Shown piece after piece: positions 18,938-27,572 of a stretch of 64,000 bases of DNA. A program made the translations under genes and the position numbers. The stretch is taken from assembly GCF_018271995.1 (NCBI RefSeq), contig NZ_JAGUCO010000001.1:716180-780179 (forward strand). Direction: 5' to 3'. Origin of the DNA: Carboxylicivirga linearis (GTDB taxonomy: Bacteria > Bacteroidota > Bacteroidia > Bacteroidales > Marinilabiliaceae). Under the pieces are notes generated by a model, which did no database searches, was not told the origin of the DNA, and worked only from the letters and a program-made list of their open reading frames with translations. The number at the start of each line of letters is the position of its first letter. Positions within the stretch are counted from its first letter, which is position 1.

Positions 18938-19396
18938 ATGACATTATTAACAGTAGTAAACGGATTTGGTGGTCACGCCATCGCTTTAGGAATCGCAGGA
19001 GTAGGTTCAGCAATCGGAACCGGTATTGCTGCCATGGGTGCAATGGGACTTTGGAAGCAATCTATTAAGGATAAAAAGAAGTTACCTTCATTGGCTTTAG
19101 CAATGGTTGGTATGCCTTTAAGTCAGGTGATTTATGGTATGATTTTTATGAATTCGTTAATGGGTGCGGATTTGAATCCTGATAGCTATATGAACCAAAT
19201 GGTTTTTGCTTTATTTGTTGGTATTGCAATTGCTGCATCTGCTATTATGCAAGGAAAAGCAGGAGCTGCTGCCTGTTCAAACTTAGCAGTTGATGATAAG
19301 CAAGGTGCAGGTATGTATATTGCTGCTATGGGTATTATCGAAACAGTTGCTCTTCTTGCCATGGTATTTGGTATGGGCGGTATCCCAGGAGCATAA
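18938..19396 (+). CDS. atpK: A/V-type ATPase subunit K (proteolipid, c-ring)
   Basis: This 152-residue four-helix proteolipid is a duplicated hairpin. The single carboxylate is Glu about 135 in IIETVALL; the first hairpin has no acidic partner. MPLSQVIYG (Ser62, Gln63) and MQGKAG (Gln105) match the positions of the Na+ ligands Thr64, Gln65, Gln110 and Glu139 known from Enterococcus NtpK, so Na+ coupling is likely, by analogy. One carboxylate per four helices is the usual pump-type arrangement. A terminator follows the stop. Confidence 0.95.
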   Translation: MTLLTVVNGFGGHAIALGIAGVGSAIGTGIAAMGAMGLWKQSIKDKKKLPSLALAMVGMPLSQVIYGMIFMNSLMGADLNPDSYMNQMVFALFVGIAIAASAIMQGKAGAAACSNLAVDDKQGAGMYIAAMGIIETVALLAMVFGMGGIPGA

Positions 19397-19429
19397 TCTA
19401 AGATATTAGTAAGAAGTGTTTTTTATAAA

Positions 19430-19460
19430 AGAGTTGGTATATTTGCCAGCTCTTTTTTTT
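19430..19460 (+). terminator. Terminator of the ATPase operon
   Basis: AGAGTTGG and CCAGCTCT pair with one G-T wobble around an 8-nt loop and are followed by a T run. Confidence 0.85.
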
Positions 19461-19523
19461 ATTGATTGGTTTAAGGTTGTTCTTTAATACAAATCTTAAC
19501 CTGATAAACTATTAAATTTTAAT

Positions 19524-19883
19524 ATGGATCTGACAGGGCAATGGAGTTTTTTTGAGCAATTTGAAGCCGGATTTGATATGGGATATGCGCTGTTGAAACA
19601 AGACGGAAATAAGATAACCGGTTCCTTGATTTATACAGAGTATATTTATGATGATGGTCAATTTATGATTGACATAGAAGTGGCTGGTGAATTGGATAAT
19701 AATCAATTGCTTTTAAAAGGAGTTTGCTATACTGTTTTAGAGAGTCCATATGAGATTGAGTATTGTTTGGATGATAGAATTGCTGAAATAAGTGACCCTT
19801 ATAGAATTGAAGGGCATAGTGTAGATGATCAGGATCTTGAGGGACGCTTTGTTCTTAGGCGCTTGAGTCTGAAAGTATCTTAA
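19524..19883 (+). CDS. Hypothetical protein, beta-rich
   Basis: This 119-residue cytosolic-looking protein has no signal peptide or membrane helix. It starts MDLTGQWSFFEQF and continues with alternating short hydrophobic strands (YALLKQDGNKITGSLIY), a pattern that recalls small lipocalin-like or calycin beta-barrels, but no family is recognised. It is acidic (many Asp/Glu). It stands alone between two terminators. Codon use looks like that of the neighbours. Confidence 0.7.
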   Translation: MDLTGQWSFFEQFEAGFDMGYALLKQDGNKITGSLIYTEYIYDDGQFMIDIEVAGELDNNQLLLKGVCYTVLESPYEIEYCLDDRIAEISDPYRIEGHSVDDQDLEGRFVLRRLSLKVS

Positions 19884-20025
19884 AGGGTTAATTACTCTGT
19901 ACAACGGATTTGAGTTACACATAATTGATCAAAATGCATTTAATATTGATTAAATGTGGATTATCTTACATTAAAATTCTAACCAAAATCCAGCATCATT
20001 CGTATACTATATAAGTAACGTTCTC

Positions 20026-20048
20026 AAAAAAGGAATTATTCCTTTTTA
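20026..20048. terminator. A/T-flanked hairpin before the Usp gene
   Basis: AAAAAGGAAT and ATTCCTTTTT are fully complementary with T and A runs on both sides, so the hairpin can act in either direction. It probably ends the transcript of the hypothetical gene at 19524. Confidence 0.5.
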
Positions 20049-20168
20049 TTCTTACCGTTTTATTGATATTACAGTCATTGCTCATCGAAAAAGTTCGAAT
20101 GAGAGTCTTCCTAAGCCAACAGCGGCCATTGTACAAGAAAAACTTTGAAATTGAAAAAGTTTTGAATT

Positions 20169-20975
20169 ATGAAAAGGATTTTATTATTGACCGACTTTTC
20201 AGATACAGCCAGGAATGCCGCTATTTATGCTCTCAAGATGTTTGAAAATGAAAAGGTTTATTTCGACTTATTAAATTCCTACGATCTTGAGTTTAGCGGT
20301 AGCCCATATATTATGCAGGTAAAAGAAGAGTTGGCACAGGAAAGCCTGAAAGGCTTAAAAAATGAATTGTCTGTTTTGCACAGGCGCTTCCCGAATGCTC
20401 GTATTGAACTCGCTTCCCGATTTGGTTCTTTGCTTGATGTTGTAAAAAATGAAGTTTCTGATTTTAAACCCGAGTTGATTGTTTTAGGATGTAGAGGAGA
20501 AACAGCGCTTGAAAACTTCTTGTTAGGTAGCAATGCCTATGAGGTGGTTAAAAATGTAGAAGCTGCCATGTTAGTTGTTCCTAAACATGCTAAGTTTAAA
20601 AAACCAGAAAAAATTGTATTTGCAACCGATTTAAAGGATGTGAAATTGGATGATGTTGTTCAACCACTGCGTGATATTGCACATCAATTTGATGCCGGAA
20701 TTAGTTTTGTCAATGTTTTAGAAGATGAATACGTTAATCGTTTAGATGCAGAAGAAAAAATTGCAGGTCACTTTGAGGGAGTTGATTTGAATTTTAATTT
20801 TATTGAAGGGGAAAATGTTAGTAAAGGTATTTTAAAATTCATGGATGAACATGATTTTGACATGGTGACATTAGTCCGACATAACGAGAGTTTCTTCGAA
20901 CGTTTGTTCCATCCTAGTACTACCAGGCAAATGGTATTGCATCCCGAGCATCCAATGCTTATCCTTCACGATTAA
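20169..20975 (+). CDS. Tandem universal stress protein (UspA family)
   Basis: This 268-residue protein has two Usp domains in a row (residues about 1-140 and 150-268). The first has the full fold, starting MKRILLLTDFSDTARNAAIYAL and ending with ELIVLGCRGETALENFLLGSNAYEVV, close to the G-2X-G-9X-G(S/T) nucleotide-binding pattern. The second starts KIVFATDLKDVKLDDVV and is more divergent; its end (HDFDMVTLVRHNESFFERLFHPSTTRQMV) is the typical second-domain form. Such proteins are stress-linked, often nucleotide-binding; the trigger is unknown. A terminator follows. Confidence 0.93.
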   Translation: MKRILLLTDFSDTARNAAIYALKMFENEKVYFDLLNSYDLEFSGSPYIMQVKEELAQESLKGLKNELSVLHRRFPNARIELASRFGSLLDVVKNEVSDFKPELIVLGCRGETALENFLLGSNAYEVVKNVEAAMLVVPKHAKFKKPEKIVFATDLKDVKLDDVVQPLRDIAHQFDAGISFVNVLEDEYVNRLDAEEKIAGHFEGVDLNFNFIEGENVSKGILKFMDEHDFDMVTLVRHNESFFERLFHPSTTRQMVLHPEHPMLILHD

Positions 20976-20980
20976 GAATA

Positions 20981-21008
20981 AAAAAAAGCGGCCTCGGTCG
21001 CTTTTTTT
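20981..21008 (+). terminator. Terminator of the Usp gene
   Basis: A GCGGC/GTCGC stem with loop CTCG is flanked by an A run and a T run, 6 bp after the stop. Confidence 0.85.
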
Positions 21009-21055
21009 ATAATACATGTAATCTTAATCCTATAATTCAGTTTTAAGCATAATAA

Positions 21056-21082
21056 AGCCGGCTTGTTATAAACAAACCGGCT
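21056..21082 (-). terminator. Terminator of the POT transporter gene
   Basis: AGCCGGCTTGTT and AACAAACCGGCT form a 12-bp stem with one mismatch and a 3-nt loop; on the minus strand it is followed by TTTATTA. It lies 23 bp after the transporter stop. Confidence 0.75.
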
Positions 21083-21105
21083 GAGATATATTTTAAAACG
21101 AGCTA

Positions 21106-22632
21106 CTAGTGAACTCCTTTCATCATTTTATTCAGTTTTGGAGCAACAGCAAATGCTACACCTGCCAAAATAATTGAATAGATAGCAATAAAATAGAAAG
21201 TAGGTAAGCCTAACCAGTTACAAAAGGCGGTCATAGCAGCTGCCAGGTAGTTACCTAAAGCAATAGATGCAAACCATGTACCCATCATTACTGATGTGAT
21301 TTTTTGAGGTGATAGTTTGGTTATCATTGATAAGCCAACGGGCGACATGCAAAGTTCACCCATAGTATGTAAAAGGTAAACCAATACAAGCCAGAATGGA
21401 CTTACTAATGAAGTTGCTGCATAGTCGTTTGCAATAGCAATAATTAGGAAGCCTATTGATAAGAATACCAATGAAAACCCAAATTTGTTAGGCGTACGAG
21501 GATTCATTTTTTTGGCTGATAATTTATCCCACACAATGGTAAATACTGGTGCTAGTAATACAATAAATAGCGCATTTACTGATTGAAACCATGATGCAGG
21601 GATTTCCCAACCAAAAACAACCCTGTCGGTAAGGTCTTTGGCAAAAGTATTAAAAGATGTACCAGCTTGCTCAAATCCCGACCAGAAAGCTATGTTGAAT
21701 AGTGCTAATACTAAGATAACACCCACACGACTCCATTCTGTTTTGCCAGAGGTACCTTTGTAAATAGTCACTCCTAAATAACTAAATCCAATAACAGCTG
21801 CCGAGATTGCAATAATGTTGGTAACAAGGCTAGGTAATGATAAAATACCGTATACAATAACCAAGATCATGGCACTAATTCCCAACGCGTACATTACAAT
21901 TTTACCCCAGTCGGTGCCATTAAGTCTTTTCTTGTTCATTACGTCATCATTAGGACGTAATCCAATATTTTTACCAGTTTCTCTTTGTTGTACTGAAGTC
22001 TCACGGATGAAGAACCAGATTGTTGAAGCAACCATACCCATACCGGCAGCTACAAATCCCCAGTGCCAACCAATTTTTTCGGCAAGAGTTCCTCCAATAA
22101 AGTTAGTTACTAAGGCTCCAAGGTTAATACCCATATAAAAAATGGTGAAGCCATTATCTCTTTCGTTATCGCCTTCCTGATATAAACCTCCAACCATAGT
22201 TGAGATAACAGGTTTAAAGAATCCATTACCTAAAATTAAAAGACCTAATCCGGCAAAAAGCATAAATTGCTGAATATGTTGTAATTCACCGGTGTGAGTA
22301 ACCTTTCCATAGTATGAGCCTGCAGCCATGGCAAACTGACCAAGGGCCATCATTAAGGCTCCTACATATATTGAAAATCTTTGTCCCCAAAGTTTATCGG
22401 CAATAATACCACCGGCAATTGGGGTTAGGTATACAAGAGAAGTAAATAATCCATAAATGGCGTAGGCACCAGTTTCATCAAGGCCAAATCCACCTGTTGC
22501 TAATTCAGCAGTTAAAAAGAGGACAAAGAAGCCTCTCATTCCATAATAACTAAAACGTTCCCAAAACTCGGTAGCAAAAAGCGTGGATAATCCTAACGGG
22601 TGTCCGAAAAATGCTCTATCTTTATTACTCAT
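21106..22632 (-). CDS. Proton-dependent oligopeptide transporter (POT/PTR family, MFS)
   Basis: This 508-residue MFS transporter imports di- and tripeptides with protons. The POT signature FWERFSYYGMRG (ExxERFxYYG) lies in the first helix near residues 23-35. FYMGINLGALVTNFIGGTLAEKIGWHWGF is the second POT signature region, and about 12-14 helices can be counted. It probably feeds intracellular peptidases such as PepD, encoded 3 kb away; this link is inference. A -7 box lies 63 bp upstream and a terminator lies just after the stop, so it is a single-gene unit. Confidence 0.95.
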   Translation of the reverse strand: MSNKDRAFFGHPLGLSTLFATEFWERFSYYGMRGFFVLFLTAELATGGFGLDETGAYAIYGLFTSLVYLTPIAGGIIADKLWGQRFSIYVGALMMALGQFAMAAGSYYGKVTHTGELQHIQQFMLFAGLGLLILGNGFFKPVISTMVGGLYQEGDNERDNGFTIFYMGINLGALVTNFIGGTLAEKIGWHWGFVAAGMGMVASTIWFFIRETSVQQRETGKNIGLRPNDDVMNKKRLNGTDWGKIVMYALGISAMILVIVYGILSLPSLVTNIIAISAAVIGFSYLGVTIYKGTSGKTEWSRVGVILVLALFNIAFWSGFEQAGTSFNTFAKDLTDRVVFGWEIPASWFQSVNALFIVLLAPVFTIVWDKLSAKKMNPRTPNKFGFSLVFLSIGFLIIAIANDYAATSLVSPFWLVLVYLLHTMGELCMSPVGLSMITKLSPQKITSVMMGTWFASIALGNYLAAAMTAFCNWLGLPTFYFIAIYSIILAGVAFAVAPKLNKMMKGVH

Positions 22633-22694
22633 GTTACTTAATTTGATGTCAATTTTATTTGGTTTATTTTTTATTTTCTAAATTTTCGAATTGG

Positions 22695-22702
22695 CAAATG
22701 TA
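22695..22702 (-). promoter_or_regulatory. -7 box for the POT transporter gene
   Basis: On the minus strand TACATTTG matches TAnnTTTG, 62 bp before the ATG. The -33 region is only T-rich, not a clear TTG. Confidence 0.45.
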
Positions 22703-22774
22703 GTCATTAATATCATTTTAAATAATGTGATTTCTCATTCTTAATAGTATAAAATTGGATTTCTCTTTAAAAAA

Positions 22775-24283
22775 ATGACAAAAATTTTAGAAGCACAACA
22801 AATAAGAGGGGTTGATAAGGCGACGATTGAAAATGAACCTATTGCCTCTATAGATTTAATGGAGCGAGCAGCGGAAGCTTTTTTTAAAAGAGTTGCAGAG
22901 TTGAGTCCAAATGATCCTGTGGTTGTTTTGGCAGGGCCAGGTAATAATGGAGGCGACGCTTTGGCTGTGGCCAGAATGCTGATTCAACAAGAGAGAGAGG
23001 TGCGGATTTTTCTTGTTAAGAGCTCAAGTGGTAAATTATCACCTGATGCTGAGATTAACTTTAAGCGATTAAGAAATACTAATTGCTCAATAACAGAAGT
23101 TGAAAAATCAACTAAAATAAACTTGCAATCTAATGAATGGATTGTTGATGGTTTGTTTGGTAGTGGATTAAATAAACCGGTTTCTGGTGCTTTTGCCCAA
23201 TTGATATCAGAAGTAAATGAAATGGATAATAAGGTTGTGTCCATTGATGTGCCTTCGGGTTTATACTGTGAGTATAATACAGATGAGAATTTAAAATCTT
23301 GCATTAAAGCTGATTATACAATTAGTTTTCAGTTACCTAAATTGGCTTTTTTGCTGGCTGATAATTACTCGTTTGTAGGTGATTGGGAAGTTGTGGATAT
23401 TGGATTGGACCAGAAAGCAATTGTTGATGCCGAATCACCATTTTTTTTAACAGATCATACCGAAATTAGTAGGTTATCAAAATCGAGAAATAAATTTGAT
23501 CATAAAGGTACTTTCGGTCATGCATTATTATTGGCAGGTTCATACGGAAAAATGGGTGCTGCTGTTTTGGCATCTAAAGCTTGTTTAAGATCGGGTGTAG
23601 GATTGCTAACCACTCATATTCCTCGGTTGGGGTATGAAATTATGCAAAGTTCCGTTCCTGAAGCAATGGTTAATATTGATCGATCCGATATTCTAATATC
23701 CGAGCATCCCGATCTTGAGGATTATAAAGCTATTGGTATTGGCCCGGGAATAGGGACAAAACCAAATACTATAACAGCATTGTTTGAATTGTTGCAGGAG
23801 GTGGGAAGTAAAGCACTGGTTTTAGATGCGGACGCCATCAATATAATAAGTAAAGATGAGCGCAGTTGGAAGTTGTTACCTGAAAATGCGATTCTAACTC
23901 CACATCCCGGAGAGTTTGATCGCTTAGTTGGTAAATCTGCTAATGCATCTGAAAGATTACAAAAGGCTGTTGTATTGGCTAAAGAGAAACAGATTGTTTT
24001 AATATTAAAAGGCGCATATACAGCTGTAATAAATAAAGATGGAAAATGCTATTTTAATCCAACAGGAAATCCAGGAATGGCTACTGCAGGAAGTGGAGAT
24101 GTTTTAACTGGAATTGTATTGTCCTTTCTAGCTCAAGGGTATCCTTCAATAGATGCTGCTCGTTTAGCTGTGTATATTCATGGTTTAGCTGCGGATATTT
24201 TCGTAGAAGATGGTTATGTAGAATCGTTGATTGCAAGTGATATTATTAATCATTTAAAAGCTGCATTTAGATTTTTGCATTGA
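22775..24283 (+). CDS. nnr: Bifunctional ADP-dependent NAD(P)H-hydrate dehydratase / NAD(P)HX epimerase
   Basis: This 502-residue metabolite-repair enzyme returns damaged, hydrated NAD(P)H to use. The N-terminal YjeF_N epimerase domain (residues about 1-215) has VVLAGPGNNGGDALAVARML and VDGLFGSGLNKPV. The C-terminal ribokinase-like dehydratase domain (about 225-500) has KGTFGHALLLAGSYGKMGAA, LTPHPGEFDRL and the catalytic-region motif GNPGMATAGSGDVLTGI. Both domains look intact and the length matches E. coli Nnr. It stands alone, and its expression signals were not found. Confidence 0.97.
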   Translation: MTKILEAQQIRGVDKATIENEPIASIDLMERAAEAFFKRVAELSPNDPVVVLAGPGNNGGDALAVARMLIQQEREVRIFLVKSSSGKLSPDAEINFKRLRNTNCSITEVEKSTKINLQSNEWIVDGLFGSGLNKPVSGAFAQLISEVNEMDNKVVSIDVPSGLYCEYNTDENLKSCIKADYTISFQLPKLAFLLADNYSFVGDWEVVDIGLDQKAIVDAESPFFLTDHTEISRLSKSRNKFDHKGTFGHALLLAGSYGKMGAAVLASKACLRSGVGLLTTHIPRLGYEIMQSSVPEAMVNIDRSDILISEHPDLEDYKAIGIGPGIGTKPNTITALFELLQEVGSKALVLDADAINIISKDERSWKLLPENAILTPHPGEFDRLVGKSANASERLQKAVVLAKEKQIVLILKGAYTAVINKDGKCYFNPTGNPGMATAGSGDVLTGIVLSFLAQGYPSIDAARLAVYIHGLAADIFVEDGYVESLIASDIINHLKAAFRFLH

Positions 24284-24337
24284 GTATAAAGTTGTAGAAT
24301 AAACTGTTTTGAGGGTTGTTGCAGTTGGTCAATAGCC

Positions 24338-24368
24338 TTGGTGATTCATTTTTTTTCGTTTACCTTTG
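24338..24368 (+). promoter_or_regulatory. Promoter of the DUF4831 gene
   Basis: TTG (24338-24340), 20 nt, then TACCTTTG (24361-24368): a full Bacteroidota -33/-7 match, 61 bp before the start codon. The same spacing is seen for the sigma-factor gene at 37913-37943. Confidence 0.65.
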
Positions 24369-24429
24369 ATGCTTACCGCTTCCCTAATAGTATTAATCGA
24401 TAATAGACTGTTTTGAAAATTATTGAAGA

Positions 24430-25539
24430 ATGAAGAAGTTTTTGTTTGTTTTATCAACAGTAGCTCTGTTGGCATCATGCGCCGGAGAGAAAACTATTCC
24501 ATCCAAAGTTAATGTTAAGGCTGTTTCGTCCATGCAGAATGCAACGACAAACAATATTATATATAGCCTGCCAACAACCCATCTCAAGGTGGCCGTAACC
24601 GTAGAAAAAACCATTTTTAAAGTAGGTCCTTTTTATAGGTATTCGCAGAAGATGTTAAATGTAACAGATGTTGTTACCGAAGATAAAGTAGAGTGGAAAA
24701 TAAAGGATGTGGATATTTCATCTTATGGTTTGCCTGATCCCTCAAAGCAATTCGCAATTAGTTATGAAGGAAATAATGTTGCACCTTTGATTAATTTAAC
24801 TGGTGATGGTGTTTTGTATGGCATTAATTCAGATGTAGTTATAGAACAGTCTTCGGCGTTAAAGAAATATGATTATATCCCTCTTCCAGATGTTGATGAT
24901 GTTAATTTTAATGATGTTGCAATGCTAGGCAAACAACTCGAAAAAACATCAACGGCAGCAATGGCACAGGAAGCAGCCAACTTTATTTACAAGTTACGAA
25001 AGCGTAGATTTAAAATATTGGCAAGTGATTTTGAGCAACTACCTCCTGATGGACAGGCGTATGAAGTAATGATACAGGAGTTAAATGATCTTGAGCAATC
25101 GTTTTTAGAGTTATTTGTAGGAAAAAAAGTGAACGTAACGGAAACTAAAATATTTGATCTGGAGCCAAGTAGTTTAAGTGCCGAATCAGATGTGTTATTT
25201 CGCTTCTCTTCCGTAAAAGGTATAGTTGATAAAATGGATGTAAGTGGAGCTCCTGTATATATTGAAATAAAAGCTGAGGAGCAACCTAAAATACCTGATG
25301 CTCCGCTACCTCCTTCAAAAGATGAAGTAAGAAACGGATTGTTTTACTGTAAGCCTGGCAAGGTCATTGTGAAATTAATCGATCGTAATCAATTGATTAA
25401 AGAGCAAGAAGTTTATCTTGGACAGTATGGACAATTAATTAGCTTGCCATCAACCATCCTGGAAGAGGAAAGAGTTTCCATACAATTAGATGAAAAAACA
25501 GGTGCCTTGCAATCAATTAAAAGAAGTGCGAAATTATAA
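24430..25539 (+). CDS. DUF4831 family lipoprotein
   Basis: This 369-residue protein has a lipoprotein signal (MKKFLFVLSTVALLASCAG, Cys about 17). The opening of the mature part, IIYSLPTTHLKVAVTVEKTIFKVGPFYRYSQKML, is characteristic of DUF4831, a family seen in Bacteroidota and without known function. LASDFEQLPPDGQAYEVMIQELNDLEQSFLELFVGK is a conserved central helix region. It likely sits in the cell envelope. It has its own promoter and is followed 40 bp later by pepD; whether the two are co-transcribed is unclear. Confidence 0.85.
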   Translation: MKKFLFVLSTVALLASCAGEKTIPSKVNVKAVSSMQNATTNNIIYSLPTTHLKVAVTVEKTIFKVGPFYRYSQKMLNVTDVVTEDKVEWKIKDVDISSYGLPDPSKQFAISYEGNNVAPLINLTGDGVLYGINSDVVIEQSSALKKYDYIPLPDVDDVNFNDVAMLGKQLEKTSTAAMAQEAANFIYKLRKRRFKILASDFEQLPPDGQAYEVMIQELNDLEQSFLELFVGKKVNVTETKIFDLEPSSLSAESDVLFRFSSVKGIVDKMDVSGAPVYIEIKAEEQPKIPDAPLPPSKDEVRNGLFYCKPGKVIVKLIDRNQLIKEQEVYLGQYGQLISLPSTILEEERVSIQLDEKTGALQSIKRSAKL

Positions 25540-25579
25540 CAATATTCAATAATATACTCCCCCAAATAAATAGATTATT

Positions 25580-27040
25580 ATGAGTAACGAAATAGCTAAG
25601 TTAGCTCCACAAGGATTATGGGAAAGTTTTTACCAGCTAACTCAGATTCCCCGACCATCAAAGAAAGAAGGAAAAGCCATTGATTTTATCGAAAACTTTG
25701 GAAAAGATTTAGGATTTGAAACCATTCGTGATGAAGTGGGTAATGTTATTATTAGAAAGCCTGCCACGCCGGGGATGGAAAATAGAAAAGGTGTGATACT
25801 GCAGGGGCATATTGATATGGTGCCTCAAAAGAATAGCGATAAACAGCATAATTTCGAAACTGATCCGATTGAAACATATATTGAAGACGGCTGGGTAACT
25901 GCCAATGGAACTACTCTAGGTGCTGATAATGGTATTGGGGTTGCAGCGGCAATGGCTGTTCTGAAGGCAACGGATATTCAACATGGGCCGGTTGAAGCTT
26001 TGATAACAATGGATGAAGAAGCTGGAATGACTGGAGCCAATGCTTTAAAAGCTGGGTTACTGCAAGGTGATATTCTGTTGAATATGGATTCGGAAGATGA
26101 AGGTGAATTATATGTTGGATGTGCGGGTGGAACTGATGCTAATATTGTGTTTAAATATGCAGAAGAGGCTGTTCCAGAAGGTTCGGTTGCATATAAGTTA
26201 AACCTAACTGGATTAAAAGGTGGTCATTCGGGATTGGATATCAATAGAGGCAGAGGGAATGCTAATAAATTAATGATCCGCTTTTTAAAATTTGCAATCG
26301 CAAATCTTGATGTCCGTTTGGCTTCAATAGATGGAGGAAGTTTACGAAACGCTATTCCACGTGAAGCTTTTGCAGTAATAACGTTACCTGCCGATAATGC
26401 TGACGAGCTATTAGAATCGATAGAAGAATTTGAAGATATATACAAAGAAGAGTATAAAGGTGTTGAGCCTTCTATTTCCTTTTTGGCTGATGCAGTGGAT
26501 ATACCTTCGGGGGTGATAAATGAAGTAGTGCAGGATGATTTAATAAATGCTGTTCAGGCATGTCCTAATGGGGTTATTCGATTTAGTAATGATATGGAAG
26601 GTCTGGTTGAAACATCTACTAACCTGGCATCGGTTAAGTCTGGTGATGGAGTTATTGAAGCCAAATGCTTAATTCGAAGTTCTGTTGATACCGCAAAGGA
26701 AGATGTGGAGTCGTCAATTGAAAGTACATTCCGTCTGGCAGGTGCTGAAGTAACTTTCGGAGGTCAATATCCTGGCTGGAAACCTAATATGGATTCGCCC
26801 ATTTTAAAAACAATGCAGGAAGTTTATAATAAGAAATGGGGAAAGATTCCGGAAATTAAAGCAATTCATGCAGGGTTAGAATGTGGTATTCTAGGTAGCG
26901 CATATCCACATTGGGATATGATCTCTTTTGGGCCAACCATACGATTTCCTCACTCTCCGGATGAAAAAGTAAATATTGAAACGGTTGAAAAGTTTTGGGA
27001 GTTTCTAGTTGAAACTTTACAGGACATTCCTGAAAAGTAA
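25580..27040 (+). CDS. pepD: Aminoacyl-histidine dipeptidase (peptidase D, M20 family)
   Basis: This 486-residue cytosolic zinc dipeptidase (PepD, M20C) splits Xaa-His and other dipeptides. Metal and catalytic motifs are in place: LQGHIDMVPQ (His and Asp near residues 80-82), TTLGADNGIG (bridging Asp), TMDEEAGMTGA (catalytic Glu and ligand), LNMDSEDEGE and IHAGLECGILG. A lid/dimerisation domain lies between about 210 and 390. With the POT importer at 21106 it would complete peptide uptake and breakdown. A terminator follows 24 bp after the stop. Confidence 0.96.
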   Translation: MSNEIAKLAPQGLWESFYQLTQIPRPSKKEGKAIDFIENFGKDLGFETIRDEVGNVIIRKPATPGMENRKGVILQGHIDMVPQKNSDKQHNFETDPIETYIEDGWVTANGTTLGADNGIGVAAAMAVLKATDIQHGPVEALITMDEEAGMTGANALKAGLLQGDILLNMDSEDEGELYVGCAGGTDANIVFKYAEEAVPEGSVAYKLNLTGLKGGHSGLDINRGRGNANKLMIRFLKFAIANLDVRLASIDGGSLRNAIPREAFAVITLPADNADELLESIEEFEDIYKEEYKGVEPSISFLADAVDIPSGVINEVVQDDLINAVQACPNGVIRFSNDMEGLVETSTNLASVKSGDGVIEAKCLIRSSVDTAKEDVESSIESTFRLAGAEVTFGGQYPGWKPNMDSPILKTMQEVYNKKWGKIPEIKAIHAGLECGILGSAYPHWDMISFGPTIRFPHSPDEKVNIETVEKFWEFLVETLQDIPEK

Positions 27041-27064
27041 GATGTTATACATCTATATATCGTC

Positions 27065-27095
27065 AAAACCCGGTTGTAACGCAATCGGGTTTTTT
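27065..27095 (+). terminator. Terminator of pepD
   Basis: AAAACCCGGTTG and CAATCGGGTTTT form a 12-bp stem with one wobble and a 5-nt loop, with six T at its 3' side. Confidence 0.85.
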
Positions 27096-27345
27096 ATTTC
27101 TATCTATAGGATACGTCTTAATAGTATAGTATCGATTTATGTATTTTATTTACTTGAAAGGTTGATTCTGAGCTTTTATTTTGTGGAATTTTCAAAAAAA
27201 ATCACAAAAGGTATTGTGAAAAATAGGGGTACTAAAATTTTAAAAACTTTTTTTTCTCAAAAAGGTTATATCTTTGGATTAGTGAAAATAACAATTTGTA
27301 TTATTTTAATAAACATCGTTCTTTATAATTTCTTGAAAATGAGAG

Positions 27346-27423
27346 GACCAAATGGTCGGTTGTTAAAATAGATAACATATCTAGTTTTAACAATTTAAGT
27401 AGCAAAAACATGACAGATGTCAT
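27346..27423. promoter_or_regulatory. Cluster of three dyad symmetries upstream of susC
   Basis: Three elements follow one another. GACCA-AA-TGGTC (27346-27357) is perfect. TTGTTAAAA-TAGAT, loop AACAT, ATCTA-(G)-TTTTAACAA (27360-27393) has 14 paired bases and one bulge. ATGACA-GA-TGTCAT (27410-27423) is perfect. They could be operators, a structured leader RNA or a small RNA gene. Confidence 0.5.
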
Positions 27424-27572
27424 AAAAGAGTTGTTTATTATAGGTTTCTCGTCCTTAGTTAGGAAAGTAAAGTAAAAATACAATGTTAAAAAGTTTTAAA
27501 AATTAATACAGATTGTTATTTTTACATTAGAATTGAATAATTGTCCTATTTATTAATTTAAACCTTTAGTCT

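Larger units (their letters stand above)
27041..27572. other. 532-bp regulatory gap before susC
   Basis: It holds the pepD terminator and then very A/T-rich DNA with three adjacent dyads at 27346-27423 (listed separately) about 150-230 bp before susC. TATCTTTG at 27269-27276 is a possible -7 box. An open frame at 27009-27371 runs through terminator and dyads and was not accepted as a gene. No clear promoter right before susC was seen. Confidence 0.5.

Noticed and set aside
19884..20168. tRNA-like GTTCGAA stretch near 20090
   Set aside because: No acceptor or anticodon stem can be folded around it.
27009..27371. A 120-codon open frame overlapping the pepD end
   Set aside because: It runs through the pepD terminator and the dyads before susC, has no family resemblance, and is Ile/Lys/Leu-rich as expected from translated A/T-rich non-coding DNA.
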